Positions 1 through 10,800 are shown, numbered from the stretch's first letter. The stretch is DNA of 64,000 nucleotides from Triplophysa rosa (GCF_024868665.1 NC_079891.1:21113651-21177650); one strand, 5' to 3'. The notes: generated by a model from the letters alone, not told the origin. Numbers and translations: made by a program.

Positions 1-890
1 GCTCTAACCGGACCTAGTGCTCCAGACGTGGTAACCCCCCCTCCGTGGGCTGTTCCGTCTGATGTATCCTCATGAATGGTTCCCACCTTGGCAACCCATG
101 ACCTCCCCAGGTGGACTCCCACCTTGCGGTTAACTCCTGCAGTCCGCTCTTCTTCCCATGAGTTCTCCCCTGATGGTGAGACCATGTGGTGTCTCAACTA
201 ATTCCTCCCTACGGTAGGTAGTGGCCTCTGCAGCGTTTTTCCCCCAGGGGGGAATAATGCTTACTCAGTGGCCCGTACGGTGCCGGGGCGGCTTCTCGCC
301 AATTAGAGAACTAGGCCTCCGCCAATGACGGCCGGCGATAGGGGCTTCCCAACTTTGTGTAAAGCTCTGGGTCCCCCATCCTCTCCACTGGAGGGTCATA
401 ACTTCGCGCAGCGTGTTCGTCTGACTCGCCTAGGCCAGTCAACGTCGCTCCGCAGAGATTGTGACGCGGCTCAGTGCTGTACCGTTTTCCATAGGAACCC
501 CATTCTGTCGGTTCGACACAACGTCGAGAGACCGACAGAAAGGGAACGTCTTGGTTACGGATGTAACCTCGGTTCCCTGATGGAGGGAACGAGACGTTGT
601 GTCTCTCATGCCACAACACTGGCCGCCCACCCCAGCGGTCGTGGAAGGATGCTTAGGCTCCTCAGACCAACAGGTGAATGAATGAGCACGCCGGCTTCCC
701 TCTCATACCCGGACATCCGGGGAGGAGCCCGGCATGCAAATTTCATTCGCCAATTTTCATTGGCCTTTTCTAAATACTCAGAAGATGATAGGTTCTCAAG
801 ACAAACCCCATTCTGTCGGTTCGACACAACGTCTCGTTCCCTCCATCAGGGAACCGAGGTTACATCCGTAACCAAGACGTTTCCTCAGTA
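1..890 (+). mobile_element. DIRS-type retrotransposon, 3' end with right inverted terminal repeat
   Basis: This stretch matches, in reverse complement, the terminal region at 61850-62442, and its last part (about 670-890) is the reverse complement of the left end of the DIRS copy at 41772. That is the inverted-terminal-repeat layout of DIRS elements. Positions 547-602 and 825-880 are reverse complements of each other, and the segment around ACCCCATTCTGTCGGTTCGA occurs twice in direct orientation (about 499 and 806). No coding domain of the element lies in this part; the window begins inside it. The short reading frames here are chance frames. The assignment rests on the RT, RNase H and recombinase domains in the other copies. 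Confidence 0.8.
547..880. repeat. Long hairpin: 56-bp inverted arms in the DIRS terminus
   Basis: Arm 547-602 and arm 825-880 are reverse complements, separated by about 220 bp. In DIRS elements such complementary terminal segments belong to the proposed circular replication intermediate. That role is family knowledge; only the inverted repeat is seen here. Confidence 0.75.
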
Positions 891-2790
891 ACATCACTCA
901 TTTCTTCTCTCTGTCCTCTCAGACCAACTAAAAATCACAGAAGCTGTTACTGACTTGAGTCTTCGGCCATTATAAATCATCAAAAAGAGATTTTTCATTT
1001 AGTTCATTAATGAACCCATAATTCCTACAGTAATTCATATTTCCTTACTATAGATGTTCACACACACAGTTTACACACATTTACTTCTGTTCTCAATCCT
1101 TCCAGAGAGGTGGGATTTCACAGCTAGGTTTTTCTTTTTAGTTGTTTCATAAAAAGCAAGCTGACTCATACTGTCTTCAGACACATGTCAGTGTCTGGTC
1201 TCAATATGAAGAAAACCAATGCAGTTGTTACCATCTCTTTTAAAAATAAACATGTGCATGAATCCCAGCATGTGTGTTGAATGTGTAGGAGTAAAGATTA
1301 TATTTTACATCACTGTACCCAAATCTGTGCTTCTGACTCGTGGTTTCCAAATTTTGAAGGCGGTGAGGATTGCATGCTTGTTTATCTTGTCTGAAGCGGA
1401 CTTCCATATTTTTATGGTACTCAAGAAATGTGTGTGTCTGTGTGCATGTGACCTTTACAGGATCCAAAAGTTCAGCATTGTTCATCTCGACCAGACTGTC
1501 TCTGTAGGGTGCAGACTAACTTTAGGGAACTGGGGTAAGAGGTGAAGAGAAGCACCCCTCTAGATCTCCTTCTCTTCATCTATCTTTTTCTCTATAAAAG
1601 CTGTTTTTCAAACAAAGTAAAAGACTCAGCAGGAAGCCAGAGCATCAACCCTGTACCCCACAGATGAAAGAGAGAGAAAGAGGAAAATAGAGGATGGGAG
1701 ACAGGAGGGAGAATGAGAGAAAGAAAAAGTATAGATAATGACTGACAGATATTCGCTGTGTACCAAATCCTACTGAGCTGACTCTATAGGCAGCCTTTTA
1801 AGGCATTATATTGGAATAGCTGTGCAGTGCTTAAAAAATAGAACAGGGTTTCATCAACCAATGGTGCAACAGAATGGACACTTCAAATAAGTAAAACTTG
1901 TTTACAAACAAGTAAAATATAATAAGGAGCGTTTTAGTTTTTCACTTTGCTCAGTTTTACATTTTCTTTAATTGCATCTTCACCTCCAATTTTACTTGTC
2001 ACATTAAACTTTCAACAGCATTTGCAGTCAAGCGACAATTGACCCTTCGCAAAACCCCACCCCCTTCGTTCCTGTTGCTATGTCCGACAAGCTTTCTGTA
2101 TCAGCCATGCGCTCTCAGTGTAAATTTGTGCACTCCCTGGGGAAATAGTGAAGAATTTCTGGAAAAATGACATGTTGATTTCAGACGCAACATGCATTCG
2201 ATGGATACATTCAGCATTTGAGATAACTGTAACAATAATTATACCTATATTTGCGTCCACACCAGCAGATGATAAAGTTACGTTAATTATAAACACGCCT
2301 GATGCAGTAGGCTACTAATGGATGTATAGCTAACCTAAATGTGATGTATTAAGTGTTTAAATTTACTCCGAAATTTATAGAAATTACAATTTTAGAGAGC
2401 GAGAGTAACTTCTGGCAGAGTTTTGGTCGGCCGTGATCCTTTTGTTTGAAAACGAAAGTAAACTTTTAAATATGAGTTCAGTAGAGAAAAGAATAACAGT
2501 CCATCAGTGTCTTAATTTTTATTTGTGTTAAATACAACCAACACAGTACAGCTGTTGCTTTACGACTTCATTGCTGAAAACGTCTTTCATTTAAAATGTC
2601 ACTGCAAATGCTGGTCTCTGAAGGCTGAAGGTGCGCAATGCATATCTTGCCAGCTTGCTCATACTTGTGATATGTAAGTAATATATCAATAAATATTATA
2701 TTCCACCTTAAAACACCAATTCCCGAACGCTCCTGTCTGTAAATCGTACATTAATGATTCCAACAATAGCGTGTCTCCTATCTGTATCTG
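891..2790. other. No gene recognised; AT-rich non-coding
   Basis: I see no exon or element I can name. There is a purine-rich GAGA tract at about 1664-1735. The reading frames in 1219-1545 and 2078-2296 have no domain-like composition and look like chance frames. Confidence 0.5.
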
Positions 2791-3542
2791 CACTCTAAAA
2801 ATGGCTGGGTTAAAAACAACCCAATTGGCAACCCAGCGCTGGGTAAATATTGGACAGAACACATGCTGGGTTAAAGTAACCCAGCACACTGGGTTACACA
2901 TTTTAACCCAGCATGCTGGGAAAAATGTAGTCATTTTAACTATTCATGTGTTTAATTCTGGGTTATTCTTGCTGGGTTATTCTTAATTTCTCCTGTGCTT
3001 CATTGTCAATCAAGACAATTGACATTTATTTAAAAAAAACATTTTTATTTGACTGTAAAAATAATTGTCAATAAAAATTTTAACTTTTACAGTCAGTAGC
3101 AGCAATATTTATAGATTTGCTTAAATAAAAGAAAATTGTTAAATTATAATAAATAAAAATGTTTCATATCAAACATTAACAAGCATTATAAATAACATGT
3201 TAATAAATAACATTATAAATAACTAATAAACATTCTCCACAATATGTAGCAACAAATGACAATTAATAAAAATAACTAAATAAATAAAAATATGGCTAAT
3301 ATCAAACATTAGCAGTATAGATAACACGAATGAATAAAATTCTGCACAATTACATGTTGCAACAGACCGGTCACATGTCAATTAGAACAATTATCAGTGA
3401 ATTATTAAAATCATTCATGAATCAGTCAAATTTGAATTCTGAATCAGTAAAAACATAATGTGTAAATGTATACTTTCACTGTATTTAAATTAAACGAATA
3501 CAGATATTAACAAAAACATCAAGGAAAAAAATACAAGTTAAG

Positions 3543-4440
3543 TTATTCCTCAGCAAGCAAAGAGCAGCGAAGAAATCGAATAGCAGATGATTCATTCCCC
3601 TCCATTTGAAAAACAACAGTCTGGAGAAATTCCCAGGTAGAAGCGCATTGCCTGGGAAAGTTAACATCAAACACATAAAATGCTTTGAAACATACATCAA
3701 CAGCTGAAAGCAGCGTGGTTTGTTCCAGAACTTGTCCATTCAAAATGACAAAAGCCTGAGATATATGCCGGATGTTTCCCATGGCGAGGACAAAATAAAA
3801 GGGCTTCTTTAATTCTGTCCGATGAAGAAATTCCACCACGTTTGGTCCACTCTATAAAGAAGAAAACGACATGATAAAATATCAATACTCCAATACACTT
3901 AGCACTGTGTCTTGACATCAGGTATATATGCAAGTGATTGAAATGTTTGGTTTAAAACGGAGGGAGCAATATAATTGACTGGCCGCTTAATGTCCAGAGT
4001 GGACTCCGAGAGAGGCGTTCCTGAACCGGGAATGCTGGACCGCGCTCGCGGGGCACTCGCCGGTTTGACTCACTTTTAGTTCAATTCTCACTAAAGTTCG
4101 TAGACTTGGCTTACATGTGATGGGGTTAACTAAAATTGTATTAATTCGCAGTGTCGCGCATCTTAACAGGACTATGCGAGTCAATTTATGTAATGGCGAT
4201 CTGAGGTAACAGTTGCTGGTCATCTAAGTTACATCACTAATGTTAGTTAAAGACACTGTTGCCTTGCAAAATGTTACAAATTCTGCTCATTTCAATAAAT
4301 ATTCACTTAAAACGTAAAAAACGTACCTTTAAATTGCTCCAACCAGTGGCTTTGCCCCGTTGTTCTTTATAAAAATGAAAGTTGCGTAGTACACTCAACG
4401 TCTTCAGGGCAGGAGGCGCGTGTGTCGTGATTCTGCCCAT
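3543..4440 (-). CDS. SAMD3-like C-terminal protein, two exons, carried in the CACTA-like element (partial)
   Basis: Two minus-strand segments form a gene-like unit. The upstream segment (4440 to 4327) ends in a GTACGT donor. The downstream segment starts after a pyrimidine-rich TTTATAG acceptor at about 3852 and runs to a stop at 3543. The two join in phase 0. The last exon reads about 100 residues, with the motifs SQAFVILNGQVLEQTTLL, CFKAFYVFDVNFP and WEFLQTVVFQMEG. From memory these match the C-terminal part of the multi-copy teleost proteins annotated as sterile alpha motif domain-containing protein 3-like. No SAM domain is visible. The unit is truncated upstream by the LTR at 4443, so a complete start is absent. 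Function is unknown. The family call needs a protein search. Confidence 0.5.
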
Positions 4441-4442
4441 CT

Positions 4443-4989
4443 TGTCATGTCTTTTTTGATCTTGTAGCAGAATCACGGCAGGATCCCTTGTTTTATGTGA
4501 GAAGCCATGAGATGTTTGTTTTTTACTTCTCATGTGTTTTCTCGTGTCTTGTCTGTGGCCCCGCCCCTCTCGTTTCCTGTATTGTCTCCCTGCCGTGTCT
4601 TATGTTTCACACCTGCCCTAGCTCGTTATCCCTCATTTGTTTTGCCTTTATATACCCTCATGTTTCATTGTCTTGTGGCTCGTGCATTGTATATGGTATC
4701 TTCGGTGGCGGTCCTTGTTATTTGTATCCTGATTACCTGTTTCCCCGTGCTTGTGTTCCGTTTGGAGTGTCCTGTCAGTCTTAGTAAGTGTTTCGTTTAG
4801 TTTGGTTTATCTAGTGTTGTTTATTTTCAGTTTATTGTTAGTTAGTCTTCGTCCTGTCATTATCTTATTGTATTGAGTTTTCCCCCATCGTGGGTTTTGT
4901 TTTGTGTTTTATGTAAATAAAGTCTTGTTTTTGTTAACCTCTTCACTGCTGCCTGCAATTGGGTTCTCTTTCGCACACGATTCATGACA
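4443..4989 (+). mobile_element. LTR of the TGTCATG family (solo-type), inside the CACTA-like element
   Basis: It starts TGTCATG and ends CATGACA, and contains a TATA-like TTTATATACC near 4650 and an AATAAA signal near 4917. It is closely related to the LTRs at 5463-6054 (minus), 10589-10800, about 20711-21185 and 35153-35682. No target duplication is visible (CATCT on the left, GCGTG on the right), so the solo LTR may have arisen by recombination or the flank has changed. Confidence 0.7.
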
Positions 4990-5183
4990 GCGTGAGCCTC
5001 TTCAAACAACCCAGCAGTGGGCAAAAACAACCCAGCACATTAACCCAGCGGGTTTAACCCAACACCTTGAAAACTAAAACTACCCAAAAAGTGTTTAACA
5101 TGTGGAAAAATAACCCAAAGAAACAACCCAACGGACTCAACCCAGTGTTATGGGTTAAAAATAACCCAGCCATTTTTAGAGTG

Positions 5184-6475
5184 TGATGAACACAGAAAAA
5201 TATATTTGGAAGAATGATTGTAAAAAAAACGGTAATTTTACAAACATTTTCTGTTATATTTTTTCTACAGATTTTCCACGTAAAATGTAAAAAAACCGAA
5301 ATGTTACGGTTTTTTACTGTAAAAAAATATTAAAAAAAAAAATAAAATTCTGTAAACTGGAAAAACAGAAATATACTGTAAAATATTTGTTAACCGTAAA
5401 ATTACAGAAAGAGAACACATTTACAAGAAAAATGGGGAAAACTATTTAATATATACCCTTATTGTCAGGGTTTGGCAGAAGAACCCAAGCGCAGGCAGGC
5501 AGTGAAGGGGTTAACAGATAATATTTATTCTTTTACAAAAAACCACGAAACAAAAACACCCACAATGGGGAAAACGAAACTGATATATATATACACAAAA
5601 CAAAGACTTCCCACGTGGGGGCAAAAACAGCAGGGAAAAACTAAAACTAAACACGACAAAACATCAAAAAACACGGCAGGGTAACTAAGGTAAAAAACAC
5701 AAAACTCACAGCTCCAGGACAGGGCAAGAAACAGGCATGAGAACATGAACGGGTACACGTACACATCAAACAGAACACAATGAACAATCCAACAGCACAA
5801 GACAAAGAAACATGAGGGTATAAATGGAGAAGACAAACGAGGGATAACGAGCAGGGGCAGGTGTGGGTAATCAAACACTTAGGGAAGGATAACGAGGAAA
5901 CGAGATGGCGGGAAACAGAGACGAGACACTGGAGAGAACGTATATTATTGTCAAAAGGACAATAATATGTTTCTCTCCACACATAACCAAAGGCTTTGCC
6001 ATGACTCTGCTACAGGACCAAGAAAAACATGAATAAGGAAGCAGAGCCATGACACTTATATCCTATAATTTTACAGGATAACAAATATTTTATGGTATAT
6101 TTCTGTTTTCCCAGTTTACAGAAAATTGTTTTTTTTATGAAAAAATATTTTTTTACAGTGATGGTTATAACCAGACAGATTCCCCCCCCCCCATGACTCC
6201 CATAGTAGGAAGAAATACTTTATCATTTTTTTTGTTCTGAACACAAAAGAATACATTTTGAAGAATGTAAGACAGCAAACAGTTCTGGGACACTTTTGAC
6301 TATGTATTTTTGTCCTACTATGGTAGTCAATAGGGAGCAAAATATGTCTGGTTATAAGCATTCTTCCAAATATCTTTCTAAATGTTCATCAGAACAAAGA
6401 CATTTATACAGATTTGGAACAACTCAAATGTGAGTAAATGATGACAGAATTTTCATTTTTAGGTGAAGTCTCCCT
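5184..6475. repeat. MITE-type remnant plus CTGTAAAA-rich repeat
   Basis: About 5205-5420 and 6060-6160 are dense in ACGGTAATTTTAC/CTGTAAAA-type motifs, some palindromic. The right part ends GAGTAAATGATGACAGAATT followed by an imperfect GGTGAAGTCTCCC and TTTAAAG. That is the right end of the common cyprinid TTAA MITE also seen at 13037-15223 and 23575-23833. The solo LTR at 5463-6054 is inserted in it. Confidence 0.5.
5463..6054 (-). mobile_element. Solo LTR, TGTCATG family, with CTTAT target duplications
   Basis: On the minus strand it runs TGTCATGGCTCTGC to CCTGACA. It is flanked on both sides by CTTAT (5458-5462 and 6055-6059), a clean 5-bp target duplication, so these boundaries are firm. 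The reverse strand includes the TTATTGTCxxxxxGACAATAATA palindrome also seen in the LTRs at 10589 and 35153. Confidence 0.85.
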
Positions 6476-7161
6476 TTAAAGCTGGGTATAGAGGGTATGC
6501 ACGTGTCGTCACTTTCCCACGTCAACACGCCGGAAAGAGCCTGCTTGAGTGTTAAAACACTGGGCAAAATGAATGGTTACAATATCAGGAAACGCAATTC
6601 CGTACAACATTTGAGTGTCTAAGAACACCTGATTCCTATGTAAGTCATAAGGTAGTCGTAAGGATCACCGTCGAGTCCTGCTGCTTGTAGTTTCAGCAAA
6701 TAATTGCGTGTTTAAAAGTGCGTCTCCGAGCCACAGGGAAAGCAAGACTTCCTTTTCACGACGTAAACGGGAGTTGAAGGTCTGTCGTCCGGCCACGCAT
6801 CCCCTCTTGCATCAATAACTCGTAGGTAGTTTTCGAAGATCCGCTGCCACGTGCTGAACGGCATAGCAGGCTCACCGGGGCAAGGCAGGAAAAAGATCAG
6901 AAAAGGCACGTTGGCAACAGCCATATTCGCGACCAACTTAGCGGAAGAAAAACAAAATACTCATCGCAAGGTAGTGTCTTGCAAGGTAGTTCAACAGTAA
7001 AAACAACCGAGACAGGAGTAGCGATCATTCACCATTTTTACTCGACTTTCTTCATCCACATCACGTCGTTACGTCATTACGTAACAACAGCACTGAATTA
7101 ACTATTTTCAAAATAGTAGTCACAATGCTATGTGGCTTGTGAACACAACAGTATTCTACAT
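6476..7161. other. Coding-remnant region of an unidentified element
   Basis: Apart from the minus-strand frame at 6712-6936, this interval holds a minus-strand stretch near 6630-6715 reading RNYLLKLQAAGLDGDPYDYL. That is a plausible protein fragment directly downstream of the gag-like frame but interrupted by a stop. Nothing else is recognisable. Confidence 0.35.
6712..6936 (-). pseudogene. Gag-like fragment (FLPCPGEPAMPFSTW motif)
   Basis: The frame starts with an ATG at 6936 and runs 74 codons. Residues about 16-45 contain FLPCPGEPAMPFSTW followed by FENYLRVIDARGDAWPDDR. From memory this resembles the N-terminal gag region of fish Ty3/Gypsy elements (a ProCysProGlyGluPro motif, then Trp, then PheGluAsnTyrLeu). 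After residue 46 the similarity is lost. The next recognisable piece (RNYLLKLQAAGLDGD, about 6630-6715) does not look like gag. It could be a gag fragment captured by, or spliced into, another element. There are no LTRs next to it. The call is a family guess and the piece cannot be functional alone. Confidence 0.35.
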
Positions 7162-7557
7162 CAGTGGTTCTCAACTATTTTCCTGGAGCCCCTTTAATGA
7201 CACCCACTTCAGGTGCCTGTTGCATAAACTGCTTAGACTACTCTGAAAAGTTAATCATCTGTGATTGTTGTTTCTCTTTCCTCAAAGAGGAACTAACTTT
7301 GTAAAGTTAGTTACATAGAAAAGTATAATAGCCTTATTTAAATCAATAGACAGACTGATTACCACACTTTGATTAACTGTTAGTTGGTTAAACTAGTTAA
7401 GATTCGGTCTTACCATAGTGGCAATGTTTATGCAACCTACCCCAGGTCTTGGATTATCCACTAAAAAGCTGATGACCTAAATCAGGTGTGTTTGATTAAA
7501 GAGACATGCAAAATGTGCAGTTTTGGGGGGCTCCAGGAATGTGGTTGAGAACCACTG
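7162..7557. mobile_element. hAT-type MITE with CAGTGGTTCTCAA termini
   Basis: It begins CAGTGGTTCTCAACTATTTT and ends with the inverted GTTGAGAACCACTG. Both ends also share a CCTGGAGCCCC/GGGGCTCCAGG subterminal match. The CAGxG terminus suggests hAT. I could not see an exact 8-bp duplication. No coding capacity. Confidence 0.65.
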
Positions 7558-7974
7558 ATTAACAACTGATGTGAGGTACTAAAGGCTGATGTGACATGTT
7601 TAAACTAAACATAACATTTGTTTTATATGTAGTATATAACATTTTAGATATTTTAATATAATGAGTGGTGAAATATATGAATTTGTTTTATCTTTTCATA
7701 GGGCCACCAGGAGAGTGAGAACAGAGGACTGAGGAGCTACACTGTTGCTTTGCCTTGTTTTGTGTTTGGAACTCTTCAGTTTAAGAGGTTATTCTAAAAA
7801 ATATGTTGCTGGAGCATTACTGCACTTTGTGTTTGTATTTGAGTTTTAAAAAGTTCTTAATAAATGAAAGCATGAGCTACTGGTCTTTCTTCATTGAATC
7901 AATACATTTCACATTTTACTGTACTTCAGTGGGTTAAATGTAATATTTGTATTTAGGGGTTTACTATAAAATAA
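7558..7974 (+). other. No gene; possible isolated 3' exon at about 7702-7880
   Basis: A pyrimidine-rich stretch followed by CATAG (7697-7701) resembles a splice acceptor, and AATAAA lies at 7859-7864. Together they could mark the terminal exon of a non-coding or element-derived transcript. No protein is recognisable, so this is a weak call. Confidence 0.2.
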
Positions 7975-8170
7975 GGTAACCCAAACAAACATGTTAGCCC
8001 ATATATATAGCTGTTGTGGCCCATAAGAGACCTACATAAAACCTAGCTGGGTCCCATCATTAACCCATGTAAGCAGTCTCCTATGGGCCCCACATGGGAT
8101 TACCCAAATGGGCCCTATTTCGAGCCCATTAAGGGCCCATCATAAACCCATGAAAACAGTCTCATATGGG
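7975..8170 (+). repeat. TGGGCCCCACATGGG repeat, left part
   Basis: It contains GTCTCCTATGGGCCCCACAT and GGGCCCATCATAAACCCAT, which recur after the DIRS fragment at about 9200-9280. The two parts are either one element split by the DIRS insertion or two tandem units. Confidence 0.55.
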
Positions 8171-9195
8171 GTCTCGCGCCCCCCGACGGGCGGGGGGTGA
8201 ATGGGGCCGCTCATGAGGACAGAGTCGAGTTCCATACCGAGAAAGAGGATGCTCTGCACCGGGGAGAGCTTGCTCTTCTCAGTTGACCTGTAGCCCCAAC
8301 CGATCTAGGTGCCGGAGCACCAGGTCCCTGTGTGTACACAACAGATCTCGAGAGTGCGCCAAGCTGAGCCAGTCGTCGAGATAGTTTAGTACCCGCACAC
8401 CTCCTTCCCTAAGGGGAAGGAGGGCGGCTTCCACGACCTTCGTAAAGACTCGTGGAGACAGGGACAGACCGAAGGGGAGGACCCTGTACTGATATGCCCG
8501 TCCCTCGAATGCCGAGGGTTGTGATAACCCAGAGAGAGAGGAGACTCTCTTTTGAGAGTAAGTGGGCGCTAGCCCCCCAGAGGGGGCCAGCAGATGGTGA
8601 GACGGGGCAGGATCCGTCCCTATCTGATTTCCCAGCGATGTTGCTGGGGTCGGGCCCAATGGTAGCCTCAATCTCGCTGAGGTCTTCCCATGAGGGCGAC
8701 TTCCGCCGCTGCTGATGGGGCAATGGTCTCCTCCAGGGGGCCGCCTGAGTGGGGGGGCGCCAGAACTGGAGGGCGTTGAAGAGGACCAGGGCTGCTGGGA
8801 AGCAGACGGTGCACGGGACTCGACAGCCGAGGCAGCCGAGTCGCGGCAAGGGAGTACTGCTTCTTTACTGTCGAGAACTGTGGCTCGACAGTAACACCAA
8901 CCAGCCCCCTCCTTGCGAGACGGGTGCGTCGAGAAAGCGGACCTTCTCGGCGTACTCATCTGCGCAAGGTTCGGCCAGAGGAGTTTCTCATGGACCATAA
9001 GTGTGGACATCGTCCGACCCAGGGCCTGCGGGGTCACCTTGGTCGCCCGTAGAGCGAGGTCGGTGGCGGCACGGAGTTCCTGCATAAGCGCTGGGTCGAT
9101 CTTACCCCCGTGGAGCTCTCTCAATGCCCTGGCCTGGCAGGAGCCATAGCGTGGAGAGAGGAGACAGCTTGGTCCACCGCAATGTAAACTTTGGA
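8171..9195 (-). mobile_element. DIRS retrotransposon internal fragment
   Basis: This minus-strand fragment contains the end of the gag-like region fused to the reverse-transcriptase YLDDWL region. It lies within the GGGCCC repeat and lacks both inverted termini. Relative to the copy at 41772-44502, it lacks about 660 bp between the end of the gag-like frame and the RT motif FEGRAYQYRVLPFG. Confidence 0.75.
8279..9124 (-). pseudogene. DIRS gag-like/reverse transcriptase fusion frame (internally deleted)
   Basis: One open frame of 281 codons. Residues 1-170 resemble the C-terminal gag-like protein of the 42-kb DIRS copy (ALMQELRA, DLALRATKVT, LLWPNLAQM). From about residue 205 it reads the RT palm (FEGRAYQYRVLPFGLSLSP, then NYLDDWLSLAHS with the catalytic Asp pair). 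The RT N-terminal half (LKDAYFHVSI and what precedes it) is absent. The in-frame join therefore comes from a deletion, not a natural polyprotein. Just past the end a Trp codon has become TGA (near 8280). DIRS RT makes cDNA of the element; this copy cannot work alone. It has not been shown to be expressed. Confidence 0.75.
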
Positions 9196-9415
9196 CGAGT
9201 CTCCTATGGGCCCCACATGGGATTACCCATATGGGCCCTATTTGGAGCCCATCAAGGGCCCATCATAAACCCATCTGGGCTTACCCATGTTGGGCCACCA
9301 TGGAAACTGAGGATAAAATTAGCTGGGTTTCAGTTGGGTAGCCCAGGTGGGCCCCAGAAATCAGCCCAGGTGCAGACCCTTTGGGCCCCACATGGGTGTG
9401 TTGGCTGGGGTGTTT
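9196..9415 (+). repeat. TGGGCCCCACATGGG repeat, right part
   Basis: It repeats the 8060-8150 unit and continues with further TGGGCCC and AGCCCAGGTGGGC motifs in both orientations. No coding content. Confidence 0.5.
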
Positions 9416-10075
9416 GTTTACATTCAAATGAATGTCATTAACATTAGCCGTTCGTGCTGTCTCTGTCATCTGTTTTCTATTTCGGAGGCGGATCTCGCAC
9501 ACACGCACACACAATAATGCCTATCCATAGTTACAATAATAAAATTTAAACATTTTTGTCACCATGTTATAACTTCTTAAGCTAACGTTAATAGGCTACT
9601 AATGTTAGCGCGCTCTCAGCCCTGTCGGCAAAAATACTGCTGTTCCCCAATAAATGCAGCATATAGTTAATAAATTAATTTTTAACATCATGTTTACTGC
9701 AGCTGGCTCTACCTTGTCATTGTGAAACTTTTAAACCCCCATCTGTTGTCTCCAAACCACAAACTGTATAGGTCCAAACCAAACAGGCTGTCATTTTTAT
9801 TTCCACCTCTAGAGGTTGCTGTTTTACACTATACTCGGAACTCTCCACCTGCGTATCACGGTAGAGCTTTCCCTGCTGCGTCTGGATCAGACGCAACCAG
9901 GAAAACCTATCGGTTGGGATTATTGCCGATATAATTCATATTATCGTTATCGTGCCCATTAATTGGCAAAAACTATTAATCGGTCGACCTCTAATTAATA
10001 TATAATATAATTTATTGTATATAATAAATCGAACACACAAATACACACTCCAGCAGCAAGCCAGCTGTCTGTCTG
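9416..10075. other. No gene; degraded element end at about 9915-10000
   Basis: GCCGATATAATTCATATTAT and the following CCCATTAATTGGC, then CGGTCGACCTCTAAT, resemble the end of a widespread fish DNA element of probable hAT type. The other end is not seen. A short (CA)n lies near 9500. The rest is unassigned. Confidence 0.3.
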
Positions 10076-10588
10076 TTCTCACTGATCCAGCCGGCGTCCA
10101 GTCCGGTGATCCAGCCGGCGTCCAGTCCGGTGTCCAGTCCGGTGCAGCAACCGGCCATCCAGCCGGTGCAGCAGCCGGCGTCAAGCCCTGTCCAGCCGGC
10201 CTTCCAGCCGGCGTCAAGCCCTGTCCAGCCCTGTCCAGCCGGCCTTCCAGACGGCACCCAACCTTGTCCCGCCGACGTCCAAGTTGGCGGTCCCCCCCAG
10301 GACTTCCCCTAAATCCCCCAGGACTCCGCGCCCTCGAGCGCAACCGGGGACTAGAACTGTTCCCCCCTTGGACTCTTTTGTTCCCCCCATGAACTCTTGT
10401 TTTGCCCCACCCCCCTTCCCATGTTTGTTATTCTTGTTGTGTCACCCCAACCCCATGATTATCTTGTCTTGTTTGCCTCTGATTTTGTTTTCCTTGTTCT
10501 GTCTTTTCATGTCACTGTCTCAGTCTGCCCTGTCTCGTCCGTCTACCCCTTGGTGAGCACCTGGAGGTGCTCATTAAAGGGGGGCTTC
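10076..10588 (+). mobile_element. LTR element, 3' internal region with CAGCCGGCGTCCAGTCCGGTG repeats and polypurine tract
   Basis: This is the 3' half of the element whose 5' half is at 35153-36960. It has the same 21-bp-type GC-rich repeats coding Val-Gln-Pro-Ala-Ser-Ser-Pro, followed by a unique Pro-rich stretch. It ends with AAAGGGGGGCTTC (about 10576-10588) directly before the 3' LTR, which is the position and composition of a retroelement polypurine tract. The left side is truncated. No pol sequence is seen. Confidence 0.65.
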
Positions 10589-10800
10589 TGTCATGGTTCT
10601 GCTTCTTTTAGTCTTGGATTTCCTGGTCCTGAGGCAGAGCCATGACAAAGTCTTTGGTTATGTGTGGAGAGAAACATATTATTGTCGTTTTGACAATAAT
10701 ATGCGTTCTCTCCAGTGTCTTGTCATTGGCCCTGCCCCTCTCGTTTCATGTATTGCTTTCCTGCCGTGTCTTATATTCCACACCTGCCCTCGCTCGTTAC
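10589..10800 (+). mobile_element. 3' LTR, truncated (TGTCATG family)
   Basis: It starts TGTCATGGTTCTGC immediately after the polypurine tract. It shares the palindrome TTATTGTC...GACAATAATA and the GCCCCTCTCGTTTC box with the other LTRs. Homology stops at about 10800. Confidence 0.7.

Larger units (their letters stand above)
2791..5183. mobile_element. CACTA/EnSpm-like DNA transposon with AACCCAGC subterminal repeats
   Basis: The element begins CACTCTAAAAATGGCTGGGT and ends with the reverse complement of that terminus at 5183. It is flanked on both sides by TG, a 2-bp match. Both ends hold many AACCCAGC/GCTGGGTT motifs in both orientations, which is typical of CACTA subterminal regions. The interior carries a minus-strand two-exon gene (3543-4440), and an LTR at 4443-4989 separates that gene from the right end. 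No transposase was found, so it is probably non-autonomous. The superfamily is inferred from the CACT terminus; the boundaries are seen directly. Confidence 0.65.

Noticed and set aside
325..681. 118-codon frame on the plus strand and overlapping minus-strand frames
   Set aside because: They lie in the non-coding 3' end of a DIRS element, in hairpin sequence open on both strands, with no domain match.
1219..1545. 108-codon plus-strand frame with hydrophobic and Cys-rich composition
   Set aside because: No family resemblance, and the composition fits chance translation of AT-rich DNA.
10012..10392. Overlapping Pro/Gly/Ala-rich frames on both strands, mucin- or collagen-like
   Set aside because: They are translations of the GC-rich minisatellite in all frames. 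Only the frame continuous with the gag-like protein at 35685 has support.
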